A DNA stretch of 43,999 nt. Origin: Flavobacteriales bacterium UBA1531. Lineage in GTDB: Bacteria; Bacteroidota; Bacteroidia; Flavobacteriales_D; Sanyastnellaceae. A program made the translations under genes and the position numbers. The first letter of the stretch is position 1; every line of letters begins with the position of its first letter. The stretch spans positions 1 to 43,999 of the forward strand of contig DCPZ01000042.1 in NCBI GenBank assembly GCA_002323795.1, written 5' to 3'. The notes below the pieces were generated by a model. It was not told the DNA's origin. It did not search any database and saw only the letters and a program-made list of their open reading frames with translations. Shown here one piece after another: positions 17,650 through 26,484 of this stretch.

Positions 17650-19596
17650 TTGGAATATCTTCGTGAGATCTTAATTAATGTACTAATTTCCAGGCTTTTG
17701 TTAAGTCGTTCAACTGTCTTGTTCTTTTGTGCTTTTCCCGCTCTAATGTTGGGTCAAGTGGACGATTCTATTGATTTGTCTGATGCATTCACAAGCAGTT
17801 TACGCCACAGCAAGCCCGCTGAAAGTCAGGTGACCTATTCGGGGTTTTATCGGTTCCTTGGATTTGTAAGGGCCCAGAACGAGGTGTTTCCAAATAACAG
17901 CGGCAAAACGACAGTCATTTCGGTTGGAGACTTCTTCCGAGAACCTATGCTGAAGTTGCGTTTGAATGGTCTTACCCAAGAACGAATTTCATGGGGAGTT
18001 GATTTCATGGTCAATAGCATTTACAAGGGGCCTGCAGCAGAAAGGATGTTGCCCTTGGATCTTGAATTGGGCTTGAACTTTAGAAGTACATTCAAGACTT
18101 CACATGGTTTATTTACGGTACGTTCTGGAGGTGTTTCATGGTACCGGCAGAGCCGTTTAACGGTTTGGGGCAATCAGACTTTCAATCGGAGCAGTATCTA
18201 CCACAGACGTCCGCAGACCCCTATGGGCCGATATTCTTCAGATCGGTATGCACAATTTTATGAAAAGGGGCTCATTGAGCAAGGCGAGCGATACGGCAGC
18301 AGAGCTTTCCAAGGATTGTTTTTGAGCGCTCAAAAGTTGCCTTTGGGTTTTTCGGCGAAAGGCGTGATTGGAAAGAGCAATTTCAACCGCTCCTTTCCTC
18401 CAACGAATGATAATTTTACAGGTTGTTTTCAAATTGGTAAAAAGGTGTTCGGGAATGGCAGGATAGCCTATAATTTCCTAAAATCTTCTGGAGACATCGA
18501 TTCGGTGAGCGTGTTGAATCGGAAATATTCGATTCACAGTTTAGAGTTTCGCAGGAAATGGGATTCGTTTTCCATTGAATTTGAAGGGGGGCTAGGTGAG
18601 TATGAATCGCCTGATTTCGATCTCGGCATGGGAGAGGCAATCACCTTGAAGTTGAAAACCTCAACCAGGTGGCCACTCATCCTTCAGGCCTATCGCATTT
18701 CTCCACAGTTCGTGAATGTCACGGGAAACATGTTGAATACATCGGTGATGGAAGTTTTTCCAGATGTTGCAGGAGTCGGAGCGACCATCCGGTCGCCATA
18801 CAAAAGTCCAATGGTCGGCATGGGCTTTCCGACCAACAATAGACAGGGAATTTCTATGTACGCTGACCTTGATTTGGGAAAACTGAAAATCAATGGGGGG
18901 ATTGGCATTTATACAGAAATTGACACGTCTTCTTCTGATCTTTCATACATCCATAATGTAAACGGCGAAACCATCTCCCGCATGTATATTTTCCAGCAGG
19001 CGTGGGGCCCATACAACGCACTGAATACGACCTATCGCAGAACTTTTGAAGAGGTATCCATTCAAACATCAAATGCCAATGGCATGGCGGACTTCAAAAA
19101 GTACTTCAACGCGGCTGAGGTGCAAATGAAGTACTCTGATGACTTGTTCGGTAAAAAGTACCACATCTTCACTTTGACTCGCATCAACGCGTGCAGAGAT
19201 GATTTTAGATGGGTTCCTGAGCTCAATTTGAATAGCATTCTAACTCAAATGAGCCAGGAGATTGATTTTAGCCTGCAATTGACTAAAAATGTGATTGCGG
19301 TTGCGAGTTATGGTATTGAGCGCGTCATTGGCAATGACCAAACAGACCTTGGTGATTCATATGCGCCGAGTCCTACAAATGTTTTTTTCGATTGGATTGG
19401 GTATGAGAAGAGAGTTGAGAACAACTACGCTCGAAATCAACGGAACCGATTGTTTGGCCTCGGAATTGATTATCAAATCAGCTCAAATGTTGGCTTCTTT
19501 TTGAGGCACAACCTGTATCGATTTTATGATCCGAATTTCATCGAAAATCATCTTGAAGGAACTGAAACTATGCTTGAACTTAAAGTCACGTTTTAA
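17650..19596 (+). CDS. Outer-membrane beta-barrel-like protein, family not recognised
   Basis: A protein of up to 648 residues with many short alternating beta-strand-like segments rich in Tyr, Phe and Gly, and a final residue Phe (LELKVTF), both typical of outer-membrane barrels. A signal-like stretch (LLLSRSTVLFFCAFPALMLG) precedes the mature part. No ATG start exists upstream of it; TTG at 17650 or TTG at 17698 must be used, the second giving the more normal signal. No plug domain, TonB box or SusC motif is visible, so this is not a TonB-dependent receptor. In this cluster it may be a porin for glycan fragments, which is inference. The next gene begins 2 bases after its stop. Confidence 0.75.
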   Translation: MEYLREILINVLISRLLLSRSTVLFFCAFPALMLGQVDDSIDLSDAFTSSLRHSKPAESQVTYSGFYRFLGFVRAQNEVFPNNSGKTTVISVGDFFREPMLKLRLNGLTQERISWGVDFMVNSIYKGPAAERMLPLDLELGLNFRSTFKTSHGLFTVRSGGVSWYRQSRLTVWGNQTFNRSSIYHRRPQTPMGRYSSDRYAQFYEKGLIEQGERYGSRAFQGLFLSAQKLPLGFSAKGVIGKSNFNRSFPPTNDNFTGCFQIGKKVFGNGRIAYNFLKSSGDIDSVSVLNRKYSIHSLEFRRKWDSFSIEFEGGLGEYESPDFDLGMGEAITLKLKTSTRWPLILQAYRISPQFVNVTGNMLNTSVMEVFPDVAGVGATIRSPYKSPMVGMGFPTNNRQGISMYADLDLGKLKINGGIGIYTEIDTSSSDLSYIHNVNGETISRMYIFQQAWGPYNALNTTYRRTFEEVSIQTSNANGMADFKKYFNAAEVQMKYSDDLFGKKYHIFTLTRINACRDDFRWVPELNLNSILTQMSQEIDFSLQLTKNVIAVASYGIERVIGNDQTDLGDSYAPSPTNVFFDWIGYEKRVENNYARNQRNRLFGLGIDYQISSNVGFFLRHNLYRFYDPNFIENHLEGTETMLELKVTF

Positions 19597-19598
19597 CC

Positions 19599-21362
19599 AT
19601 GAATCAGGCACGATCATTTAACTCGTTCTCAGCATTCTTAGCATTCTTGTGTGTCATCGTTTGCTCCGAATCCTTCTCCCAAGAGGGAGATAAGGTTTGG
19701 TTTGATGGCAACGCACGTTCTCTATTCAATCGCGACGCGCTTGGTGAGTTTGGCGAAGAAGACTCACTGACGAAACGAAATGCAGCGGACGGATACAATT
19801 TGGTTGATTTGGGTGTCCATGTGAATCCATTGGAAGATTTTGAAATATTTGCCCAGTTGCGAGTGCGCAATACGTTTGGGGGTTTTTTTGGAGCAGGCAC
19901 TGAAGTTTTGGTTCGCCAATTGCGCGCATCAGGTGTCATTGATAAGAGGGTTCGATTCAATATTGGTGACATTTATTTAAAGCAAACGCCATTTACATTG
20001 TGGAATTCAGACGAGGAACTGTCGAACATACAAGGGCCGTTTTCTCCTTACAGAGACATCCTTCAGTACGAGTCATTTTACCAAGATAACCGATGGCGCC
20101 TGCAGGGACTTCAATCTGATTTTTCGTTCAAATTTGATCGTTTTATTCGCTCCTTGGCTGTGGATGTCTTTGCGACAAGGCCACGTGGCTCCTTTGCCAT
20201 TTCGAATGGCACGTATGAGAGTGATCGCTTGCTTTGCGGAGGGAGTTTGGTTTCTCAATTTTCCCCATCAATTGCACTTGAATTTAACTATGTCAATGTA
20301 TTCGATATACCGGCGACGGGTACCACCCATGTTTCGTTAAGGAATCCGGTTTACCATTCAGCATTGGTGCGAAATCAATTGAACAAAGGAGTTCGTTCTG
20401 AACAACGTGTTGAAGCGGGTTATTCCAAGCGTCACTGGTTAATGGGATTGCCTGCACAAGAGAATGCAACTCCATCATATGCGTCGGAGGGTATGATGGT
20501 GTCGTTCACTCATTCGATGAAAACTGTTGATTCACTGTTTGCATTCCAAGTGGGTGCACGTTACGTTGACCCTTTGTTTCGAAGTGCGGCCGCACAAACG
20601 CGTCGGCTGGACTTCAGTGCACAAGCAGCCACTGCTATTTACCCTGTCTACTCAAATGATGCCATCTCACGGGAGCCTTCTGCGTTCGATTTAATGACGG
20701 ATGTAGGACGTTACAACCAAGACATTTCAAGCACGCTAATGGCATTCAATCCGATGTATTCGAATGTTCTTCCTTTTGGCAAGGCGACCCCGAATAGGCG
20801 TGGATTATTTGCGGATGCATCCTACAATAGTCCCGACAACATCTTTTCTGTTTCGCTTGGAGTAGACGCATTACAAGAGGTCATTGGACAGGGGACAATT
20901 GAGCGGCGAAACTTCCAGAGAGCTTTGAGTAGGTTTGGTTTGAATGTCAATGAATTGACCGAATGGCAGAGAAATGTCGCATTGACCTGGTCGGGAACAT
21001 TTGAAAACACAAGCAGACAAGGCTACGAGTATGAAGTTGTGTCGCTTTCTTCGATGCGATCTAACCTTGTTGTTGAAGCCGAGCTGATTCCACGTTTATT
21101 CATGCAAGGGTCTATCACAAGTATCAATTCAATTGGAAATGAGCAGATTCTTGAACGAACAGAATTTGGCGAAATTGACGGCTATGCGCCCATCAAATAC
21201 GACCAATTGGATCGTATTTATTCTACAGGCCTTTCATACAAATGGAAAGATAACGTCTATGCCAACCTACAATACAATTGGTGGGGCGTGAACTATGCCA
21301 ATGAAGCGTATACGGATTATGATTTTCGTCGTTTATTTTTCGTTTTATCTGTAGAATTATGA
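19599..21362 (+). CDS. Outer-membrane beta-barrel-like protein, family not recognised
   Basis: A 587-residue exported protein: signal peptide about residues 1-27 (AFLAFLCVIVCSESFSQ), then a long series of beta-strand-like segments with aromatic girdle pattern, ending DFRRLFFVLSVEL. The N-terminal part (DGNARSLFNRDAL, YNLVDLGVHVNPLEDFEIFA, LRVRNTFGGFFGAG) suggests a porin-like barrel. I see no plug or TonB box. It is unlike the preceding barrel in sequence by eye, so the locus encodes two distinct barrels. Its stop overlaps the next lipoprotein start by 4 bases. A transport or surface-scaffold role in glycan use is inferred from neighbours. Confidence 0.75.
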   Translation: MNQARSFNSFSAFLAFLCVIVCSESFSQEGDKVWFDGNARSLFNRDALGEFGEEDSLTKRNAADGYNLVDLGVHVNPLEDFEIFAQLRVRNTFGGFFGAGTEVLVRQLRASGVIDKRVRFNIGDIYLKQTPFTLWNSDEELSNIQGPFSPYRDILQYESFYQDNRWRLQGLQSDFSFKFDRFIRSLAVDVFATRPRGSFAISNGTYESDRLLCGGSLVSQFSPSIALEFNYVNVFDIPATGTTHVSLRNPVYHSALVRNQLNKGVRSEQRVEAGYSKRHWLMGLPAQENATPSYASEGMMVSFTHSMKTVDSLFAFQVGARYVDPLFRSAAAQTRRLDFSAQAATAIYPVYSNDAISREPSAFDLMTDVGRYNQDISSTLMAFNPMYSNVLPFGKATPNRRGLFADASYNSPDNIFSVSLGVDALQEVIGQGTIERRNFQRALSRFGLNVNELTEWQRNVALTWSGTFENTSRQGYEYEVVSLSSMRSNLVVEAELIPRLFMQGSITSINSIGNEQILERTEFGEIDGYAPIKYDQLDRIYSTGLSYKWKDNVYANLQYNWWGVNYANEAYTDYDFRRLFFVLSVEL

Positions 21363-22405
21363 AGTTGATTTTAAAAACCATATCGATTGTCCTTTTTCTC
21401 GGGCTTTTGCACGCATGCAACAAGGAATCCTTTGAAGGGCCATCATTGACCAATTACTTTGGAACCTTTGAAGTGCTTGAACCTTTGAATATCTCCAATG
21501 ACATGCCGGATTTTGCCAATGGCGAATTGGTCCGATTCCAAAGTAAATTCAACAAAGTAGTCGATTGGAAAATTACCATTACCGGTGAGACGACTGAGAG
21601 CATGAAGGAATTGACTGGTAGATCCATTGAAATTGATCCCGATTTGGTTTTTTGGACAGGTAGTACTGATGAGGTTCCCTTTTTTCAGGAGGAAGAGTGC
21701 TCCATTGAGTTGACGTTTGACAACGAAGAGGATACTTTGGTCGATGCATTGAGCATTGAAAGCACCAAACAATTTGAAGGCATCACAGTAGCGGATTTTG
21801 AAAACGGACTCCCAGAGGGAACCTTGTTGTTCAAACAGCTTGGTGGCGACATGACCTTCGAGATTGCCAATGACGACCCTGTTCAGGGCGATGCTTACTA
21901 TAAGATGGGCGGAAGGGTTGGCTTTGATTGGGTGGTTGGGCAAATCGATATTCCGTTGGATATCTCCGATGTGGTAAGCTCTCCTGAAGACTTTTTCTTG
22001 AACTTAGGCATATTATCGGGTGATGCAAACGGCGAGTTTGCAACAAATCAATTTGTGAAAATTTTGATTTCAGAGTCAGATACTCCATTCAACGACAACA
22101 CTTCCAACAATGCAGCGGATGTATTCGAAAATGACATGGAGGTCTACCAGTATAAGTTTCAGCCCGTTGATTGGGTAGGTTGGAATTACGTGAATGTAAG
22201 CTATGATATGTTTGAGGAGAAGAATGCCTCCAATCAGGAAGTGATTTATGATCGTGATCCGAACAACATTACAGCAATTCGGATTCAATGCCAATGCTGT
22301 CCATGGAACAGTTCTGTTGCTTGCCCTGAAAATGAATCATTCGAAGCGCGAACAGACGTTGATTTTGTTGTTTTCACAGAAGGGACGCCCTTATTGGACC
22401 AATGA
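21359..22405 (+). CDS. Surface lipoprotein, possible glycan-binding protein
   Basis: A 348-residue acidic lipoprotein with lipobox LLHAC (C20). No family is recognised with certainty. The middle (FENGLPEGTLLFKQLGGDMT, DAYYKMGGRVGFDWVVGQID, DFFLNLGILSGDANG) looks like a jelly-roll, carbohydrate-binding-type beta-sandwich. Near the C-terminus is a cysteine cluster (IQCQCCPWNSSVAC). The place in the cluster, after two barrels and before another binding-like lipoprotein, matches where SusD/SusE-type proteins sit in ordinary loci, although it is not a SusD. It overlaps its neighbours by 4 bases on both sides. Function is inferred only. Confidence 0.72.
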   Translation: MKLILKTISIVLFLGLLHACNKESFEGPSLTNYFGTFEVLEPLNISNDMPDFANGELVRFQSKFNKVVDWKITITGETTESMKELTGRSIEIDPDLVFWTGSTDEVPFFQEEECSIELTFDNEEDTLVDALSIESTKQFEGITVADFENGLPEGTLLFKQLGGDMTFEIANDDPVQGDAYYKMGGRVGFDWVVGQIDIPLDISDVVSSPEDFFLNLGILSGDANGEFATNQFVKILISESDTPFNDNTSNNAADVFENDMEVYQYKFQPVDWVGWNYVNVSYDMFEEKNASNQEVIYDRDPNNITAIRIQCQCCPWNSSVACPENESFEARTDVDFVVFTEGTPLLDQ

Positions 22406-23610
22406 TGAAGCTAAACTTTTTTGCGGGTTTTGCGCTTTTTTGCCTCGCTTCATGCAGTTTTTTGCAACCCGTTTCCTTGTATGAAGAGGTTGCAGAGGAA
22501 GATGCGTTTGCAGATTTTCCATTCAAGGAAATCTTTACCGATTCACAATCTAGTGGAGTCAACGGATTGAAAAAACAAATTTGCAAGACCATTGAATTTC
22601 CAAAGGAGGGAAGCAATGTCGGGGAGGATCACATCCATCTCAAATGGAACAAAACGGCAGATTGCAGGTACGTTGGTATGGGGTTTGCTTGGGGCAATTA
22701 TCAAGGCAAGGACCTCACATCAATTGTAGACATTGCTGCCATCGAATTCATAATCCGAATGGAGCAGGGTTCATCGACCAAGCTCCCTTTGTTTTTCAGC
22801 ATAAATGATTATGGCAACAAGGCATGTAGATCAAAGATAAATTACCTGGACATTGAAGGGGGAGTCATTGACACCAATTGGACGCGGGTACGTATTCCAC
22901 TTCAAACATTCAATTACGAGCAGAAAGGGGTGAATCTGGCGAATATCAAAGATTTCCGAATTGAGTTGCAACAATCAGGAAACGTTCATATCGATGCGAT
23001 TCGAATTGTTCGACACGACCATGCATATCCTTCCTCACCTGGACGAAATTCCTCAGAATATGTGGGTTTGCTTCCAATGAAAATAGGTGTTGGACAAACC
23101 CATTGGTGGGGAATCAATCCAGCCTACTCTGAAGCGTTTCGTTTTATCCCAGGCGGGCTTTCATCCATAGAAAGTAATGCATCTACATTCCAAGAGGCTG
23201 TTCAAGTGGATTATTTGAAAGTAAAAGGAAATGTATGGAATGATTTCGGGTTTGCTTTTCACCAATGGGACCGGGTTAATTTGTCTGAGATCTATCGAAC
23301 AATGGCATTGCATTTCGAAATAAAGTCAACGGCAATCCCAAAGCTTCGAGTGTCACTTGTTTCTTACACTGGGCCTCAGCGTTCAATCCAGACGATGCTG
23401 AGACCTGAGCATGTAAGGCCTCTTGATGGCGGTTATAGCGAGGTGTACATTCCAATCAAAGGATTCAAGAATTATGAAAAAGTAAATTGGTCAGCGATGC
23501 AAGAAGTTCGGATGAAAGTATTGCAGAATGCTCAGTTCGAAATCGGGAATTTCGAGTTGATTGAATTTCGTGGAAATCCAGAAAAACCGACGCAATGGAA
23601 AGGAATTTGA
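22402..23610 (+). CDS. Lipoprotein with two carbohydrate-binding-like beta-sandwich domains
   Basis: A 402-residue lipoprotein (lipobox CLASC, C18). Two related halves can be seen: the first contains KLPLFFSINDYG, TRVRIPLQTFNYEQKGVNLA and FRIELQQSGNVHIDAIRIV; the second contains KLRVSLVSYTG, EVYIPIKGFKNYEKVNW and VRMKVLQNAQFEIGNFEL. This 'strand, R-I-P-L/I-K-x-F, then hydrophobic strand with D/N-I' pattern is that of CBM11/CIA30-like beta-sandwiches. A surface glycan-binding role is likely but inferred. It overlaps the preceding lipoprotein by 4 bases and the glycosidase by 16. Confidence 0.72.
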   Translation: MMKLNFFAGFALFCLASCSFLQPVSLYEEVAEEDAFADFPFKEIFTDSQSSGVNGLKKQICKTIEFPKEGSNVGEDHIHLKWNKTADCRYVGMGFAWGNYQGKDLTSIVDIAAIEFIIRMEQGSSTKLPLFFSINDYGNKACRSKINYLDIEGGVIDTNWTRVRIPLQTFNYEQKGVNLANIKDFRIELQQSGNVHIDAIRIVRHDHAYPSSPGRNSSEYVGLLPMKIGVGQTHWWGINPAYSEAFRFIPGGLSSIESNASTFQEAVQVDYLKVKGNVWNDFGFAFHQWDRVNLSEIYRTMALHFEIKSTAIPKLRVSLVSYTGPQRSIQTMLRPEHVRPLDGGYSEVYIPIKGFKNYEKVNWSAMQEVRMKVLQNAQFEIGNFELIEFRGNPEKPTQWKGI

Positions 23611-24875
23611 CATTTGTAACAATGTCTTTGTTGCAAATCGCTTTGTTTGCGAGTCCTTCAGCAAACGCGCAACCTGTAAAAGTAGAAATCATTCAAAACG
23701 AAACAGGTTATGAATTGCATCGCGCTGGCGAGCCATACTACATAAAGGGCGCAGGAGCAAAGGAGCATTTTGGACTATTGGAAGAGTCCGGAGCCAATTC
23801 CATTCGCCTCTGGAGCACGAGCAAAGCCGCATTGCTGGATTCTGCTTTGGCTCATGGTATGACGGTTTGTCTAGGTTTAAATATTCGACCCGAAAGAACG
23901 GGGATGAACTACAATGATGAATACGCTGTTCGAGGTCAAATTGAACAGCTCAAGCAAGAAGTTTTGAAATTTAAGGACCATCCTGCGGTTCTTCTCTGGG
24001 GAATCGGCAATGAAGTCGATTTAAAATATTCCAATTTTAAGGTTTGGGCGACCGTTGAGGAGTTGGCGCGATTCATCAAGGAAGTTGACCCAAATCACCC
24101 AACGATGACGGTGATTGCTGGATTGAATGCTTCCAAGGCCTTCATGATCAATAAGCACTGTCCCAGTATTGATGTGTTAGGCGTCAATGCATATGGCTCC
24201 ATTGAAAGAACTCCCATCAACATTCGAAAATACAATTGGGATAAACCCTACATCGTCTCTGAATGGGGCGTTAATGGACCATTCGAGGCTAAAACCACAG
24301 CGTGGAAGGCGAAGAAGGAACCGCCCAACGGTGTCAAAGCAGCGCAGCGATTGAGGAGGTACAAGGAGTTGATTGATGATGATCAGGAAAGGTGTCTTGG
24401 TAGTTATTGTTTTTTGTGGGGCCAGAAACAAGAGTCCACCGCCACGTGGCATGGCATGTTTGTTGGTAAAGGCTGCCCAACAGATGCAGTAGACGTTATG
24501 CACCATTGTTGGACTGGAAATTGGCCAGAAAATCGCGCTGCATCAGTCATGAGCATGGAACTGAATGATGTAAAGTGGAATTTGGACCATGTCCTTTCAG
24601 GAGGATCTTTGACTGCTTTGTCTGTTGATTATCAGAGCTACAAGAACAAGAACGTGACCGTTGAATTGAAATTGTACCCTGAAAGTCAAACCAAGAAGAT
24701 GGGTGGGGATCAACAGAAATCTTTGGAAGAAATTCCTCTGGAGGTTGTTTCCCAAGAATTGAATGAATTTACCTTTATTGCACCGAAAGAAAAAGGAGCG
24801 TACCGCGTTTTTGCGTACACACGGACAGAGCATGGAAGGTGTTCAGTCGCCAACATTCCATTTCTGGTCGAATAA
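23595..24875 (+). CDS. Glycoside hydrolase, clan GH-A TIM barrel (GH2/GH5-like)
   Basis: A 426-residue exported glycosidase. Signal peptide residues 1-26 (FVTMSLLQIALFASPSANAQ). The TIM barrel runs from about residue 40 (HRAGEPYYIKGAGA) to 330, with NSIRLWST, the acid/base Glu E140 in WGIGNE, a VNAYGS strand, and the nucleophile Glu E223 in IVSEWGVNG; these are clan GH-A hallmarks. A small beta-sandwich (about 345-426) follows. It is much shorter than GH2 beta-galactosidases, so it is a stand-alone barrel related to the GH2 catalytic domain or a GH5-like family; the exact family and substrate are not known. The ATG at 23595 overlaps the upstream gene by 16 bases; ATG 23622 is an alternative. 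Confidence 0.85.
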   Translation: MERNLTFVTMSLLQIALFASPSANAQPVKVEIIQNETGYELHRAGEPYYIKGAGAKEHFGLLEESGANSIRLWSTSKAALLDSALAHGMTVCLGLNIRPERTGMNYNDEYAVRGQIEQLKQEVLKFKDHPAVLLWGIGNEVDLKYSNFKVWATVEELARFIKEVDPNHPTMTVIAGLNASKAFMINKHCPSIDVLGVNAYGSIERTPINIRKYNWDKPYIVSEWGVNGPFEAKTTAWKAKKEPPNGVKAAQRLRRYKELIDDDQERCLGSYCFLWGQKQESTATWHGMFVGKGCPTDAVDVMHHCWTGNWPENRAASVMSMELNDVKWNLDHVLSGGSLTALSVDYQSYKNKNVTVELKLYPESQTKKMGGDQQKSLEEIPLEVVSQELNEFTFIAPKEKGAYRVFAYTRTEHGRCSVANIPFLVE

Positions 24876-24891
24876 TTTCTCCAATTGAATC

Positions 24892-26484
24892 ATGATGAAA
24901 CGTTTTTTCTTCCATTGTTTTGTTGCTCTAATGGCCTGCTCGTGCGCCACAGAAAGCCCTGAAAAGCAGGCAGCGTCAAAACCACTTAACGTGGTTTACA
25001 TTATGGCTGATGATCTCGCATATCAGGCAATCAGTGCTTACGGATCTGAGATAAGCAAGCTAGCTCCAACCCCCAATATCGATCGCATTGCTAAAAATGG
25101 TGCGAGGATGGATGCGGTGTATTGCACCAATTCCATTTGTGGACCGAGCCGTGCATCGATACTTACGGGTAAGTTTTCTCATGACAATGGTTTTTATAAG
25201 AATGTGGACGGCGGAGATTTCAATGGTGAGCAAGTAACCTTTCCCAAGATTTTTCAGGCGAATGGATATGAGACTGCGGTGATAGGAAAGTGGCACTTGG
25301 GTACGACTCCAACAGGCTTTGATTATTCCAAGGTGTTGACCAATTGGGGCGGACAAGGAACCTATTTCAACCCTGAGTTTTGCATCAATGGCACCGACAC
25401 GGTCACTGAATCGAAACGTCATTCGACGCAAGTAATCGAGGACGATTGCATTGACTGGCTCAGTTCACGTGATGGCGATAAGCCGTTTATGTTGTTGTAT
25501 CAATTCAAGGCGCCTCACCGGGATTGGCGACCGGACTCCATGTACCATGATTTGTTCACAGATTTTGATTTCCCGTTGCCTTCATCGTTTGATGATGATT
25601 ACGATGGGCGTATCGCTGCATCTGAGAACATGATGGAAATAGAAAATCACTTAAACCGTCGCGACATGAAGCAGGTGCCGCCTCCAGGCCTGAGTCGAAA
25701 GGATTCGTTGCGCTGGCTGTCATATGGAGACAAGGGACAATTTTGGACGCCGGATGATAGCCTACAAGGAGAAACTTTGAAGTATTGGAAGTTTCAAACT
25801 TACATCAAAGATTACTTGCGATGTGTAGCTGGTGTAGATCGGGCAATTGGACGTGTGCTGGATTATCTTGAAGAAACTGGGCTCAGTGAAAATACCCTCG
25901 TGGTGTACACATCAGATCAAGGTTTTTATTTGGGGGAGCATGGTTGGTTTGATAAGCGATGGATGTATGAAGAATCATTTAAGATGCCTTTTGTCATCAG
26001 TTGCCCTGGGGTGATAGAACCTGGCACGGTCTCTGATCAAATGGCCATGAATGTAGATTTCGCGCCAACACTTCTTGACTTTGCAGGCTTGCCGATTCCC
26101 GACCAAATGCAAGGTGAGAGTTTCAAAGGAGCTTTTAATGGAGTCAATGAAAAGCCGGTGCGAGAATCGGTTTACTACCACTATTACGAATATCCCATTT
26201 GGCACAAGGTTCAACCGCATTATGGCATTCGAACGAGCAAGTATAAGCTCATGCATTTTTATTACTCCATGGACGTTTGGGAATTATACGACCTGGAAGC
26301 CGATCCGAATGAGATGAACAACATTTATGCTGATGCGCCTAAGTCCGTTGTGAGTCGATTGAAGTCAGAATTGGACTCCATTCGAGAATTTTACCAAGAT
26401 GATCAAACATTGGCAGAAATGAAACTCATGACAGACACTGTTATTACGCGGGTTTACAATGAACCGCTGAAGATGAATAAATGA
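24892..26484 (+). CDS. Sulfatase (S1 family, N-acetylglucosamine-6-sulfatase-like), lipoprotein
   Basis: A 530-residue type I sulfatase with a lipoprotein signal (ALMAC, C16). Metal-binding D40-D41 is in IMADDLAY; the formylglycine precursor is C83 in ICGPSRASILTG; VIGKWHLG and TSDQGFYLGEHGWFDKR carry the remaining active-site residues. KAPHRDWRP and WHKVQPHYGIRT resemble the GlcNAc-6-sulfatase/S1_11-type branch (not verified). It is the third sulfatase of the locus and differs from the other two, so three different sulfate positions or sugars may be targeted. It starts 16 bases after the glycosidase and overlaps the beta-helix gene by 4 bases. Confidence 0.93.
   Translation: MMKRFFFHCFVALMACSCATESPEKQAASKPLNVVYIMADDLAYQAISAYGSEISKLAPTPNIDRIAKNGARMDAVYCTNSICGPSRASILTGKFSHDNGFYKNVDGGDFNGEQVTFPKIFQANGYETAVIGKWHLGTTPTGFDYSKVLTNWGGQGTYFNPEFCINGTDTVTESKRHSTQVIEDDCIDWLSSRDGDKPFMLLYQFKAPHRDWRPDSMYHDLFTDFDFPLPSSFDDDYDGRIAASENMMEIENHLNRRDMKQVPPPGLSRKDSLRWLSYGDKGQFWTPDDSLQGETLKYWKFQTYIKDYLRCVAGVDRAIGRVLDYLEETGLSENTLVVYTSDQGFYLGEHGWFDKRWMYEESFKMPFVISCPGVIEPGTVSDQMAMNVDFAPTLLDFAGLPIPDQMQGESFKGAFNGVNEKPVRESVYYHYYEYPIWHKVQPHYGIRTSKYKLMHFYYSMDVWELYDLEADPNEMNNIYADAPKSVVSRLKSELDSIREFYQDDQTLAEMKLMTDTVITRVYNEPLKMNK

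Noticed and set aside
17650..21362. The barrel pair as SusC/SusD or TonB-dependent receptors
   Set aside because: No plug domain, TonB box or SusD-like tetratricopeptide pattern is visible, and both proteins are shorter than SusC (about 1000 residues).
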